From assembly GCA_020635085.1 (NCBI GenBank), contig JACKAL010000002.1, forward strand, positions 124,001 to 188,000: a stretch of 64,000 nucleotides of DNA, read 5' to 3'. Source of the stretch: Pseudobdellovibrionaceae bacterium (lineage in GTDB: Bacteria > Bdellovibrionota > Bdellovibrionia > Bdellovibrionales > JAGQZY01). Both the position numbers and the translations under genes were made by a program. Under the pieces are notes generated by a model. That model was not told the origin of the DNA, ran no database searches, and worked only from the letters and a program-made list of their open reading frames with translations. Shown piece after piece: positions 49,908-58,786 of this stretch (the first letter of the stretch is position 1; every line of letters begins with the position of its first letter).

Positions 49908-50378
49908 ATGAAATCTTTTTCTGTTTTTTGTTTTTCTTCTTACTCGGACCTGCTCTTGGCGATTCAACACCTACCGCCCGACTTGCGCGTTTTAGAATGC
50001 GGCACCGTGCATCGCGGGGAGTTTGTACTGATCTGCGAAGGGTCTCCCTCTCTTGAGGCCTCACCCACCGACTCGTTGCACATCGTGCAACCTCATCCAG
50101 AATTGCTTAAAGGTTATTTTAAACAGCTTTCTACTCGTGCACAGAAAAATCTTGTGTGTTTAGAAGAGGGCAGCCTATGTCGCCTGATAGAAGCAACCAA
50201 TACTGTACTCATGAGTTCCGATTTTCAACTTATTGAAATTTCCCGTCAGGCCTATCCTCAACAAAAAGGCTTTGCCCTTTTCGCCAATGGTACAGATCTC
50301 AATGTCTTTCACCGCCTACAGACGGCAGCGCCCCTGGTTATTGTCGACCCCAGCGAAAACCTTCAGCACTTATTCTAA
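49908..50378 (+). CDS. hypothetical cytoplasmic protein
   Basis: A 156-residue protein not recognised. No signal peptide or membrane span. It has alternating strands and helices (KSFSVFCFSSYSDLLLAIQHL; FVLICEGSPSLEA; LQTAAPLVIVDPSENLQHLF) suggesting a compact alpha/beta fold. It begins one palindrome after the TPR gene on the same strand and converges on rng. The absence of a ribosome binding site weakens the start. Confidence 0.65.
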   Translation: MKSFSVFCFSSYSDLLLAIQHLPPDLRVLECGTVHRGEFVLICEGSPSLEASPTDSLHIVQPHPELLKGYFKQLSTRAQKNLVCLEEGSLCRLIEATNTVLMSSDFQLIEISRQAYPQQKGFALFANGTDLNVFHRLQTAAPLVIVDPSENLQHLF

Positions 50379-50430
50379 AAATAAAAAAGGCCGAACGTCC
50401 CACTTCCCCCTAATACGCAAAATGCTTACA

Positions 50431-51915
50431 CTATGTTTCGATTTTGTATTCCTCAAAATGAAGTTTCACGTCGGTACGAAAAATAACTGGTACGCCCAAT
50501 TCTTCTTCGAAGTAATCCATCATCTCACTTTCTTCACTGTAAACCCAGTTTACAATATCGGTATGACAATGAATAATCACTGGCTGCGTAATGGTTTTCT
50601 TTTTTACTGTAAAAGAAAGGTCGCGAAAAATCTCGCAAACGATTGTTTCTTTCTTTTTTAAAGTGCCCATACCTTCACAGTAAAAACACGAGTCCGTCAA
50701 CGTGCGACGCAGGCTCGAGCGCAAGCGTTTTCGAGTTAACTCTACGAGCCCTAATCCCGTCATGGAAATAATGCTGACGCGCACGCGGTCGCGCTTTACT
50801 TCTTCTTCAAAGGCCGCTAGAACGCGATCGCGATGATCTTGCTCCGTCATATCAATAAAATCGACAATAATGATCCCTCCACAATCACGCAAGCGAATTT
50901 GGTGGGCGATTTCTTTTATTGCTTCCATGTTAGTTTTAAAAATAGTGTCTTCTAAATCTTTTTTGCCAACATATTTTCCGGTATTGACATCAATCACAAC
51001 GAGCGCTTCGGTTTCGTCGATCACCAAATAGCCTCCAGAGCGGAGCCATACTTTGCGCGCCAATGCTTTTTCTACTTCTACGTCCACTCCATAGCGGGCA
51101 AACAGGGGTTCTTTTTCAAAGTAATGGTAAACCTTATCAATATAACGGGGCATGAAGAGGCCGACAAAGGTTCTGATTTTTTCGTATGTTTCTTTTCCTT
51201 CCACCCAAATATTATCCACCGCAGGATTCAAAAGATCGCGCAAGATGCGCAAACTGTATTCTTCTTCGGAGCGGATAAGGCCAATTTTATCGCCGCCGGT
51301 ATAATGCTTTTGTATATCTACCCACTGCTTGTGAGTAAAATCGATATCCAGCTTGAGTTCTGCTTCGGTCATGCTCTCGCCTGCCGTTCGCACAATGACC
51401 CCACCACTCTTTACATTTTCTTCGAGCAATTTTTTTAATCTGTCGCGCTCTTCTTCTGCTTCGATTCGCCGAGAAATACCAAAATGGTTGAGGGTTGGCA
51501 GGTAAACAATCCGGCGCGAGGCAAGAGAAATGTGGGTTGTTAATCGCGCACCTTTTGTTCCCATGGGATCTTTGGAAACTTGTACCAGAATTGTTTGACC
51601 TTCCGTCAGCAACTCTTGAATTTTGGGGCGATCTTTATCCATCCACTCTTTAGGAAGCTCATCGCCGCTATCGAAAGGAAAGTCTTCATCGCGCACATCT
51701 CCCACATATAAAAAAGCGGCGCGCTCTAGACCTATGTCGATAAACGCCGCCTGCATTCCTGGTAACACACGAACAACTCGGCCCCGATAAACAGACCCGA
51801 CCAAGGTTGGCGATGTCTTGCGCTCCACTTTGTAGTCCACAAGCTCGCCTTTTTCCAAATAAGCAATGCGTGTCTCTAGGCGATTGGATTCAATTAATAT
51901 CTCAGAACGAATCAC
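50431..51915 (-). CDS. rng: RNase G/E family endoribonuclease
   Basis: A 494-residue RNase G-type enzyme that matures 16S rRNA 5' ends and degrades mRNA. It has an S1 RNA-binding domain at about 36-120 (GSVYRGRVVRVLPGMQAAFIDI), a 5'-sensor and RNase H-like segment, and the DNase I-like catalytic domain with VIDVNTGKYVG and IIVDFIDM (metal Asp residues). CFYCEGMG gives the zinc-link cysteines. It lacks the long C-terminal scaffold of RNase E. GTG start after GAGGGG. Divergent from pilT. Confidence 0.95.
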   Translation of the reverse strand: MIRSEILIESNRLETRIAYLEKGELVDYKVERKTSPTLVGSVYRGRVVRVLPGMQAAFIDIGLERAAFLYVGDVRDEDFPFDSGDELPKEWMDKDRPKIQELLTEGQTILVQVSKDPMGTKGARLTTHISLASRRIVYLPTLNHFGISRRIEAEEERDRLKKLLEENVKSGGVIVRTAGESMTEAELKLDIDFTHKQWVDIQKHYTGGDKIGLIRSEEEYSLRILRDLLNPAVDNIWVEGKETYEKIRTFVGLFMPRYIDKVYHYFEKEPLFARYGVDVEVEKALARKVWLRSGGYLVIDETEALVVIDVNTGKYVGKKDLEDTIFKTNMEAIKEIAHQIRLRDCGGIIIVDFIDMTEQDHRDRVLAAFEEEVKRDRVRVSIISMTGLGLVELTRKRLRSSLRRTLTDSCFYCEGMGTLKKKETIVCEIFRDLSFTVKKKTITQPVIIHCHTDIVNWVYSEESEMMDYFEEELGVPVIFRTDVKLHFEEYKIET

Positions 51916-52067
51916 TCGGGACCCCTCTCAACCTGTTCTATTTCTTCAGAAATCTTTAACCTTTTACACCGGACTGGACTTCAATATAAATCGATTTGTG
52001 CCGAAAAGATACTATGTGTTGTGAGGGTACGCGTTGTGCTGTAGGTGCCCCGCAAAAGTGAGGAAAT

Positions 52068-53246
52068 ATGGCAGCAAAGCTCGATGAACTTTTTAAACTT
52101 ATGGTAAAGCAAGGCGCTTCTGATTTGCACCTTACCACAGGTGCTCCACCATGCCTGCGTATCGATGGAGAAATTGAAAAGCTTGATTATCGCGATCTCA
52201 CCTCTGAAGAGTGTAAGGCACTCATTGTTGAAATTCTTAATGATGAACAAAAACATATCTTAGCCAATGAGTGGGATTTGGATTGCGCCTATCAAGTGCC
52301 TGCTCTTGGTCGCTTTCGCTGTAATATTTTCTTCCAAAGAAAAGGTCTTGGGGCCGTTTTTCGTCATATCCCAGAAACAATTAAAACGATGGAGGAACTC
52401 AATCTTCCTAAAGCAATTGGTGAAATTATCGGCGCTTCTCAGGGGTTAATTCTTGTCACTGGTCCCACCGGCTCTGGGAAATCTACCACACTGGCTGCGA
52501 TGATTAATGAACTCAACGAAAAACAAAAATTACACATACTGACTCTAGAAGATCCTATTGAGTTCGTTCATCCAAATAAAAAATCATTACTCAACCAACG
52601 CGAAGTTCACACCAATACAAAATCATTTGCTGGGGCCTTAAAGGCAGCACTTCGTGAAGATCCCGATGTGATCTTAGTGGGTGAAATGCGCGATCCAGAA
52701 ACCATTGGTCTCGCTCTAAAGGCGGCGGAGACGGGGCACTTAGTGTTTGGCACACTTCACACCATGAGTGCACCGAAAACCATCGATCGTATTATTGATT
52801 CTTTTCCGCAAGACGAACAACCACAAGTGCGTACAATGCTTTCTGAAAGTTTAAAGGCGGTCATTTCCCAGGTGCTGCTGCCTAAAGCCAACGCTAAAGG
52901 GCGTGTGGCGGCCCATGAGATTTTAGTTAATAACATGGCGATCGGAAACCTCATTCGTGAGAATCGCATTTTTCAAATTAAATCCACCATGCAGACAGGG
53001 CGTGCCGAGGGAATGCAAACTATGGACGATTGTATCACCAAGCTTATGCAAGATGGCCTCGTTTCTATAGAGGTTGGCAAGAGCATGATCAGTAAGGGTC
53101 TATCGAGCGCGAACTCCAATCAAATGGGTGGCTCTGCCCCAGGACAACCCGCACTCGGACGCCCAGGTATTCCTACGCCGAGTGGCGTTCCGACAGGCAA
53201 TCCTTTGGCATCAGGCTTTCCGGGGTTTGGGAAAAAAACCAGCTAA
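52068..53246 (+). CDS. pilT: PilT, type IV pilus retraction ATPase
   Basis: A 392-residue AAA-like hexameric ATPase that powers pilus retraction and twitching. It begins KLDELFKLMVKQGASDLHLT, with Walker A GPTGSGKST near 138, Asp box EDPIEFVH, Walker B LREDPDVILVGEMRD, His box TGHLVFGTLHT and the retraction motif AIGNLIRENR (usual AIRNLIRE). The C-terminus carries an extra low-complexity Gly/Pro tail of about 40 residues (PGQPALGRPGIPTPSG) not present in most PilT proteins. No other pilus gene is in the window. Ribosome binding site GAGGAAAT. Confidence 0.96.
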   Translation: MAAKLDELFKLMVKQGASDLHLTTGAPPCLRIDGEIEKLDYRDLTSEECKALIVEILNDEQKHILANEWDLDCAYQVPALGRFRCNIFFQRKGLGAVFRHIPETIKTMEELNLPKAIGEIIGASQGLILVTGPTGSGKSTTLAAMINELNEKQKLHILTLEDPIEFVHPNKKSLLNQREVHTNTKSFAGALKAALREDPDVILVGEMRDPETIGLALKAAETGHLVFGTLHTMSAPKTIDRIIDSFPQDEQPQVRTMLSESLKAVISQVLLPKANAKGRVAAHEILVNNMAIGNLIRENRIFQIKSTMQTGRAEGMQTMDDCITKLMQDGLVSIEVGKSMISKGLSSANSNQMGGSAPGQPALGRPGIPTPSGVPTGNPLASGFPGFGKKTS

Positions 53247-53388
53247 GATTCGAAGTGTGGAGTGCCCGTTTCTTCTGTGGGCCATGTAAATCTCGGGGGT
53301 TCCTTGTGTTGTATTTTTTTCTACATTTATTCTAGTGTTAAAAAAATATCGCTTGTCGGCGAGTGGCGGTCCACATAGGATGCTCATT

Positions 53389-54054
53389 ATGAAAACACAA
53401 AATTATGCTGCTTATTTTGATCATACCATTTTAAAACCGGACGCTGTCGAAAGCGATATTAAAAAACTTTGTGCTGAGGCAAAAGAATATGGCTTTTTCT
53501 CTGTGTGTGTGAATCCGCATTGGGTACCGGCGTGTAAAGAATGGTTGAAGGGCTCGCCTGTGCTTACTTGCACAGTGGTGGGTTTTCCGTTGGGGGCCAA
53601 CGCCATGGAGACGAAGGTTGAAGAAACACGTCTTGCTATTCAAAATGGTGCCGAAGAAATCGACGTGGTCATTAATATTGGTCTTATTAAAGATGGAAAA
53701 GTGGATCTTGCCGCAAAAGAGTTAAAAGGTGTTGTGACGGCAGCGGGAACAAGGCTCACAAAGGTTATTGTTGAATCTGGGCTTCTTTCAGAGAAGGAGC
53801 TGCGTGATGCAATAGAGGCAGTCAATCAGAGTGGAGCGGCCTTTATTAAAACATCCACCGGGTTTACCAGTACGGGAGCGACGGTTGAGGCGGTTGAGAT
53901 GATGAAACGTTATGGCAGTGCGGGGCTTAAAATAAAAGCCAGTGGCGGCATTCGTACAGCTAAAGATTTTTTACGTTTTGTGGAGTTGGGCGTACATCGC
54001 GTGGGCGCCAGTCGCAGTGTGGAAATTCTTAAGGACGTTCAGGAGAAGGCGTAA
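53389..54054 (+). CDS. deoC: DeoC, deoxyribose-phosphate aldolase
   Basis: A 221-residue class I aldolase splitting 2-deoxyribose-5-phosphate into acetaldehyde and glyceraldehyde-3-phosphate. Signature blocks are FDHTILKPDA, NPHWVPACKEWL, CTVVGFPLGAN, EIDVVINIGLIKDG, VIVESGLL, FIKTSTGFTSTGAT (Schiff-base lysine) and LKIKASGGIRTAKD. The start ATG 53389 follows AGGA by eight bases; the longer frame is not supported. The TAA stop is followed at once by the deoA ATG. Confidence 0.96.
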   Translation: MKTQNYAAYFDHTILKPDAVESDIKKLCAEAKEYGFFSVCVNPHWVPACKEWLKGSPVLTCTVVGFPLGANAMETKVEETRLAIQNGAEEIDVVINIGLIKDGKVDLAAKELKGVVTAAGTRLTKVIVESGLLSEKELRDAIEAVNQSGAAFIKTSTGFTSTGATVEAVEMMKRYGSAGLKIKASGGIRTAKDFLRFVELGVHRVGASRSVEILKDVQEKA

Positions 54055-55380
54055 ATGTTTTTACCGGCACAGATTATAAAAAAGAAACGTGACGGACTTT
54101 GTTTAAATAAAGACGAAATTGAATTTATGGTAAAAGGTTACTACCAGGGGGATCTTCCCGATTACCAAATGGCCGCGCTTTTAATGGCTATTGTGCTTAA
54201 AGGAATGACCAAGCAAGAAGCGGCGGACCTCACTCTCTCAATGCTCCACTCCGGTGATGTGTTGTCCTTTTCGGGATTGTCTTATTTGCCGGTGGACAAA
54301 CACAGCACGGGCGGTATTGGCGATAAGACAAGCTTGCTGATTGCGCCGATCGTTGCGGCCTGTGGTGTACCCGTGCCGATGATTGCCGGGCGGGGCCTAG
54401 GACACACGGGCGGTACACTTGATAAACTGGAAAGCATTCCGGGATTTAATACGCAACTCACGTTGGATACCTTTAAAAAACAGGTGCTCTCGCTGAGTGG
54501 TGCGATCATTGGCCAAACAAAAGAAATCTGCCCTGCCGATAAAAAAATGTATGCCCTTCGCGATGTAACGGGCACCGTAGAATCTATTGCCCTCATTTGC
54601 GGAAGTATTCTTTCTAAAAAAATTGCCGAAGGAATCAAGGGACTCGTAATGGATGTGAAGTGGGGCACTGGTGCTTTTATGAAAACACAAGCTCAAGCCG
54701 AGGAGCTTGCCACATGGCTTGCAGAAACGGCAGCCAAAAGTGGCCTTAAAACTACCGCCTTTATTACCGATATGAATCAACCCTTGGGACGCTTTGTGGG
54801 AAATGCCATCGAAGTTCTTGAGTGCCTATCTATTTTTAAAAATGAGCCCGTGCTCGGCTGGGATCCAAAAACTTTTGCTGATACAGTAGAGCTTTCTCTG
54901 CGTTTGAGTGCGGAAATGCTCTGCTTGTCTGGTCACAGCACTGATCACGAAAGTGCTTACAACACTTGTGCGAATGTCCTCAAAGACGGTCGTGCTTATA
55001 AAAAATTCGTCGAAATGTGTGAGGCGCAGGGCGGTAATCTTCAGCAATTTCATTTTCCGACAGATCTGTCATGGGACACACTCTCTGCGGATAGCGCTGG
55101 CTTTATCGACAGCTTTGACGGTGAATCCATGGGCTACGGTGCCATTGCACTCGGCGCTGGGAGAAAGCAAACGACCGATATTATTGACCCTTTCGCAAGT
55201 ATTATAGTGCACAAAAAACGCGGCGAGCGTGTCGCAAAAGGCGATGTGATTCTCTCTTACACGAGCAAAGAACTCTCTCGACGCGAGGCTGCGCGCCCCC
55301 TCTTACAAAAATCTTTCGTTGTGGGAAAAACTGCACCCCCATCCTTTGATTTGATCTTCAAGAAAATTTCAGTACAATAA
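54055..55380 (+). CDS. deoA: pyrimidine-nucleoside (thymidine) phosphorylase
   Basis: A 441-residue nucleoside phosphorylase of the DeoA/Pdp type, freeing pyrimidine base and (deoxy)ribose-1-phosphate. Family blocks: DYQMAALLMAIVLKGMT, the phosphate loop KHSTGGIGDKTSL, MIAGRGLGHTGGTLDKLESI, VTGTVESIALI and the C-terminal KRGERVAKGDVIL. It starts directly after the deoC stop with zero gap, so it is translationally coupled. Its products enter glycolysis through a phosphopentomutase (not in the window) and DeoC. Confidence 0.95.
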   Translation: MFLPAQIIKKKRDGLCLNKDEIEFMVKGYYQGDLPDYQMAALLMAIVLKGMTKQEAADLTLSMLHSGDVLSFSGLSYLPVDKHSTGGIGDKTSLLIAPIVAACGVPVPMIAGRGLGHTGGTLDKLESIPGFNTQLTLDTFKKQVLSLSGAIIGQTKEICPADKKMYALRDVTGTVESIALICGSILSKKIAEGIKGLVMDVKWGTGAFMKTQAQAEELATWLAETAAKSGLKTTAFITDMNQPLGRFVGNAIEVLECLSIFKNEPVLGWDPKTFADTVELSLRLSAEMLCLSGHSTDHESAYNTCANVLKDGRAYKKFVEMCEAQGGNLQQFHFPTDLSWDTLSADSAGFIDSFDGESMGYGAIALGAGRKQTTDIIDPFASIIVHKKRGERVAKGDVILSYTSKELSRREAARPLLQKSFVVGKTAPPSFDLIFKKISVQ

Positions 55381-55387
55381 TTACGAG

Positions 55388-56212
55388 ATGGGCGTAATTG
55401 AAAACTTACAGGAAACCACTGCATACATTCGCAGTAAATCATCGTTAAAACCAAAAGTAGGTGTCGTTCTTGGCTCTGGCTTAGGCGCGTTTGTTAAGAA
55501 TGTACAAATTGAGTGCTCCATTCCTTACGCAGAGCTACCCCATTTCTTTCCCCCTACAGTAGAGGGCCATCAAGGGCGATTAATCTTGGGGCATGTGGGT
55601 AGCTTACCTGTTGCCATCTTACAAGGCCGCGTTCACTACTACGAAGGTCATCCCATGGATGCCGTCGCGTATCCAGTGCGTGCGCTTTCGATGTTGGGCA
55701 TTGAGATTTTAATGCTCACCAATTCGGCTGGCGGTTTAGATGCCAATATGTCTCCCGGTGATTTTATGATTATCGATGATCATATTAATTTGATGGGACA
55801 AAACCCGTTGATGGGCCCAAACATTAAAAACCTCGGCCCGCGCTTTCCCGATATGACAGAAGCCTACGATAAAAAACTGCGTGTTCTTATGGCGGAAACA
55901 TTTGATGGTCTCAAACAAAAATACTGGCATGGTATTTACTGTGGTGTGAGCGGCCCTACCTACGAAACACCAGCAGAGGTTCGTTTTTTACAAATGATCG
56001 GTGGTAAAGCGGTGGGCATGAGCACAGTCCCCGAAAGCATTGCCGCTAATCATCTCGGCCTTCGTGTATGTGCTTTAAGTTGCGTTACCAATTTAGCCGC
56101 AGGACTCACAGATCATAAGCTTTCCCATGATGAAGTTACTGAGCGCGCCGCTGCCGTCGAAGAAAGTTTCTGCAAATTTCTTGGTGCTTTCTTGGGGCGT
56201 ATTGAGGCGTAG
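55388..56212 (+). CDS. punA: purine-nucleoside phosphorylase
   Basis: A 274-residue trimeric-type PNP (inosine/guanosine specific). Diagnostic blocks are VVLGSGLGAF, GRVHYYEGHPMDAVAYPVR, the MLTNSAGGLD strand, DFMIIDDHINLMGQNPLMGPN-type region and GVSGPTYETPAEVR, plus KAVGMSTVPESIAA. It lies seven bases after deoA in the deoC-deoA-punA run, which completes salvage of nucleosides, plausibly from degraded prey or environmental nucleic acid. Confidence 0.95.
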   Translation: MGVIENLQETTAYIRSKSSLKPKVGVVLGSGLGAFVKNVQIECSIPYAELPHFFPPTVEGHQGRLILGHVGSLPVAILQGRVHYYEGHPMDAVAYPVRALSMLGIEILMLTNSAGGLDANMSPGDFMIIDDHINLMGQNPLMGPNIKNLGPRFPDMTEAYDKKLRVLMAETFDGLKQKYWHGIYCGVSGPTYETPAEVRFLQMIGGKAVGMSTVPESIAANHLGLRVCALSCVTNLAAGLTDHKLSHDEVTERAAAVEESFCKFLGAFLGRIEA

Positions 56213-56340
56213 ACGTTATCTAGTTCTCATTTTTTAATACGATACTACGTCTCATTTTTTTTGATTGAAACATCTTTAACTGCCTTTACTTGGTCGTCAT
56301 CGTCGTTTTTACAAATTGAGGCTATGCCCTGGAATCCTTC

Positions 56341-56673
56341 TTATTCGTCATCTGTTCCACGATCTTCAGGGCCTACATCCCATTTTGGATTTTTTAGACA
56401 TTCTGTCATCACCTCTTTTTCGAAGCGAAAAATCACGGTAGCCCCCTCAACCTCGCGCAACTCTTTTACAATCGATTGATGTTTTTTATCTTTAACAAGT
56501 ATGTGAACATAATCGGCATCGAGACGTTTCTTGAGATTATCATGATAACAATCGCATACAGCTGAAGCATTCTTGTTGGCTTTTGTCGTCTCTATGCACT
56601 GCTGTTTTAAGAATGTTAGATCGTCGCTTTGGGCAAACGTTAAAAAACTAAGAAATAAATTCGATAACCACAT
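56341..56673 (-). CDS. small exported protein of unknown function
   Basis: A 110-residue exported protein. ATG 56673 has GGAG eight bases upstream; the leader MWLSNLFLSFLTFAQS ends near SD/DL. The mature part has four cysteines (QQCIETT, AVCDCY, TECLK), an acidic C-terminus and a helical pattern. No family recognised. It starts two bases after the M23 peptidase stop and is likely co-translated with it. Confidence 0.7.
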   Translation of the reverse strand: MWLSNLFLSFLTFAQSDDLTFLKQQCIETTKANKNASAVCDCYHDNLKKRLDADYVHILVKDKKHQSIVKELREVEGATVIFRFEKEVMTECLKNPKWDVGPEDRGTDDE

Positions 56674-56675
56674 AA

Positions 56676-57335
56676 CTATTGCTCCCACACTATGTCTTCT
56701 ACCTCAGCAACGGTTGGCGTACTTGGTGCGCCTTTTTCTTTGTTCGGTTCGCCCTGGAGTTCTGCATATAATCGACTACAATTTTCGTAATGTAAGTGGC
56801 ACCCCGTCGCAATACCCGTTCTCCCTGATCTACCTAAAACAGCTCCACCACCAACAATTTGGCCCACACGCACCTGTATAGATGAGAGATGGCCATATAT
56901 CGCCCGGCACGATCCATAACTAACGGCAACAACCTTACCATAGCCGCGTCCCCAGCCGGCCTTAGAAATTCTTCCACCTCTTTTGGCTCTGACTGTCGTT
57001 CCGCAAGGCATTCCATAATCAATTCCTTTATGAAATGAACTCGCTCCCCTTTTAGGACGACGTCGTCGTCCTTTCCCGGAAGTAATGCGATAACTCGCTG
57101 GCGCACGATCATCAATCTCAACAGCAGATTCTGACTCCTCAGAACTCACCGGCTCCAAAGCATCTTCTCCCTCAACACTTGGTAAAACTGGATAGGTCGT
57201 CCCATAACCCAGCATCCCTTCAAATGCCTGCGCGTTTCTCGAAGAGGCTATCGAATCCTCCTGCCAACTTTTGGGAGCGTTCCATAATAGAAATGCACCC
57301 GCTAAACAAAGTATAAAAAAGTAAAATCCTCGCAT
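56676..57335 (-). CDS. M23-family (LytM-type) peptidoglycan peptidase
   Basis: A 219-residue exported protein with signal anchor MRGFYFFILCLAGAFLLW. An acidic linker is followed by a basic patch (GKGRRRRPKRG) and the M23 metallopeptidase domain. The zinc site shows SFHKGIDYGMPCG (His and Asp ligands) and the GCHLHYE triad His. One cysteine lies next to the active site. It cuts or binds peptidoglycan peptide bridges. The start is taken at ATG 57335. It is divergent from the subtilase. Confidence 0.85.
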   Translation of the reverse strand: MRGFYFFILCLAGAFLLWNAPKSWQEDSIASSRNAQAFEGMLGYGTTYPVLPSVEGEDALEPVSSEESESAVEIDDRAPASYRITSGKGRRRRPKRGASSFHKGIDYGMPCGTTVRAKRGGRISKAGWGRGYGKVVAVSYGSCRAIYGHLSSIQVRVGQIVGGGAVLGRSGRTGIATGCHLHYENCSRLYAELQGEPNKEKGAPSTPTVAEVEDIVWEQ

Positions 57336-57452
57336 CTGATTATCTTCTCTTGAATTTGTAAAATTTAGCATCCTCAATTGGTCCAGATTTTCGCAGAAAA
57401 CTCATCAATCCCGGCTCCGTTTGAGAGCTAGACTCTGCGCCTAGAGAATTTT

Positions 57453-57461
57453 TGCTATACT
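57453..57461 (+). promoter_or_regulatory. extended -10 promoter of the subtilase gene
   Basis: TGCTATACT, an extended -10 (TGnTATACT), 38 bp before ATG 57500. No good -35 is present, as expected for this promoter class. Confidence 0.5.
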
Positions 57462-57499
57462 AAACTTCACCCTCAGGATGAGGGCCGAAGGAGTTCTAC

Positions 57500-58729
57500 A
57501 TGGATGTGGTTCGCAAGATTTCTTTGTTGGTATTTACCGTCTCTATTCTCAATGCCTGTGGAAGCACTGGTTCTAGTGGCGCAAAAGACACCAATAGTAA
57601 AAACTCCGGGGAAGATTGTCCCGCCACTGCTATTAAGAACGAACAATTAATAAAATGGAAAACTGGAAAAATTTCTCGCCTTGTTTTTAAAAACGACTCC
57701 TCTCAAAAAAAATATTTTAAAAAGTATGCCCATCTTATCGAGTTCAGCGAGAACAATTACCGTATTCCACGACCCAAACCGATGAGCCTTAATCTCCTTG
57801 GCTACGGGGGCGACCTCAATTGGGGCATGAAAGAAATCAATGCCGAGCCCGTATGGAATAAAAAAGTTTTAGGAAAAGATATTCTCATCGCAATTGTGGA
57901 CTCAGGCATCGATCCACAGCACAACCAACTTGCGGAACAGATTTATGTAAACCCAAAAGAAATTCGTAATGGTCTCGATGACGATGGTAATGGTCTGATT
58001 GATGATATTAAGGGCTACAATTTTACCACGCAAACCGATGATTTAACCGATAAAACCGGTCACGGTACACATGTGGCTGGCGTCATCGCCGCCGATCACG
58101 ACAAAGGCTCTATCGATGGACTGGCTCCACAAGCGAAACTTTTAATTTATGATGTCTTTGGTAATGGCGAAGATGGTACCGTGTTCGATGTGATCAGTGC
58201 TATCCATATCGCAGCGAAGAGCGGTGCGCGCGTTATCAATGCAAGCTGGGGCGGCCCAGGCTGTTCCTCTACACTGCGCTCAGAAATCCAATCTCTCGCC
58301 GATTCCGATGTGCTCTTTATCGCCGCCGCAGGAAACGAATCTTTAAACATCGACGAAACACCCACCTACCCCGCCGCCTTCAATGCCGTCACCCAAATCA
58401 CGGTTGGCGCCATGACTTACGATGAATACACAGCAGGCTTTTCCAATTACGGAAACAAGGTAGACGTCGTCGCACCAGGAGTAAATATCGTCAGCACCTT
58501 TCCCGGTAACATTTACCAGAATATGTCGGGAACAAGTATGGCCACACCCTTCGTAACAGGGGCTGCAGCTCTGTTATGGTCGGCCTTTCCGCAGGCACAC
58601 GCTGCCGATATTAAAAACGCCCTTCTTTCCTCAACCAAGAAAGGTGCATACCCGGTAAAAACCCGCGGCTCCATTGATGTCAGCGCCGCACTTACGGTAT
58701 TAGAAAAACAATTCGGTGCACTTCCGTAA
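57500..58729 (+). CDS. S8 subtilisin-like serine protease, lipoprotein
   Basis: A 409-residue extracytoplasmic protease. Signal peptide MDVVRKISLLVFTVSILNAC with lipobox LNAC, so it is membrane-anchored. The triad is clear: Asp in ILIAIVDSGIDPQHN near 138, His in KTGHGTHVAGVI near 189, and Ser in MSGTSMATPFVTGAAALLW near 345; the oxyanion Asn lies in AAAGNES. Typical subtilase length, with a short N-terminal propeptide-like stretch. GAAGGAG precedes the ATG. It lies between two other exported hydrolase genes. Confidence 0.95.
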   Translation: MDVVRKISLLVFTVSILNACGSTGSSGAKDTNSKNSGEDCPATAIKNEQLIKWKTGKISRLVFKNDSSQKKYFKKYAHLIEFSENNYRIPRPKPMSLNLLGYGGDLNWGMKEINAEPVWNKKVLGKDILIAIVDSGIDPQHNQLAEQIYVNPKEIRNGLDDDGNGLIDDIKGYNFTTQTDDLTDKTGHGTHVAGVIAADHDKGSIDGLAPQAKLLIYDVFGNGEDGTVFDVISAIHIAAKSGARVINASWGGPGCSSTLRSEIQSLADSDVLFIAAAGNESLNIDETPTYPAAFNAVTQITVGAMTYDEYTAGFSNYGNKVDVVAPGVNIVSTFPGNIYQNMSGTSMATPFVTGAAALLWSAFPQAHAADIKNALLSSTKKGAYPVKTRGSIDVSAALTVLEKQFGALP

Positions 58730-58786
58730 TATACAAAAGCGGTCACACCAAAAGGATGTCCCGTCAGTTCACGTTATGCTCATCTA

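Noticed and set aside
54230..54780. Minus-strand frames inside deoA
   Set aside because: Shadow frames of a strongly conserved enzyme gene.
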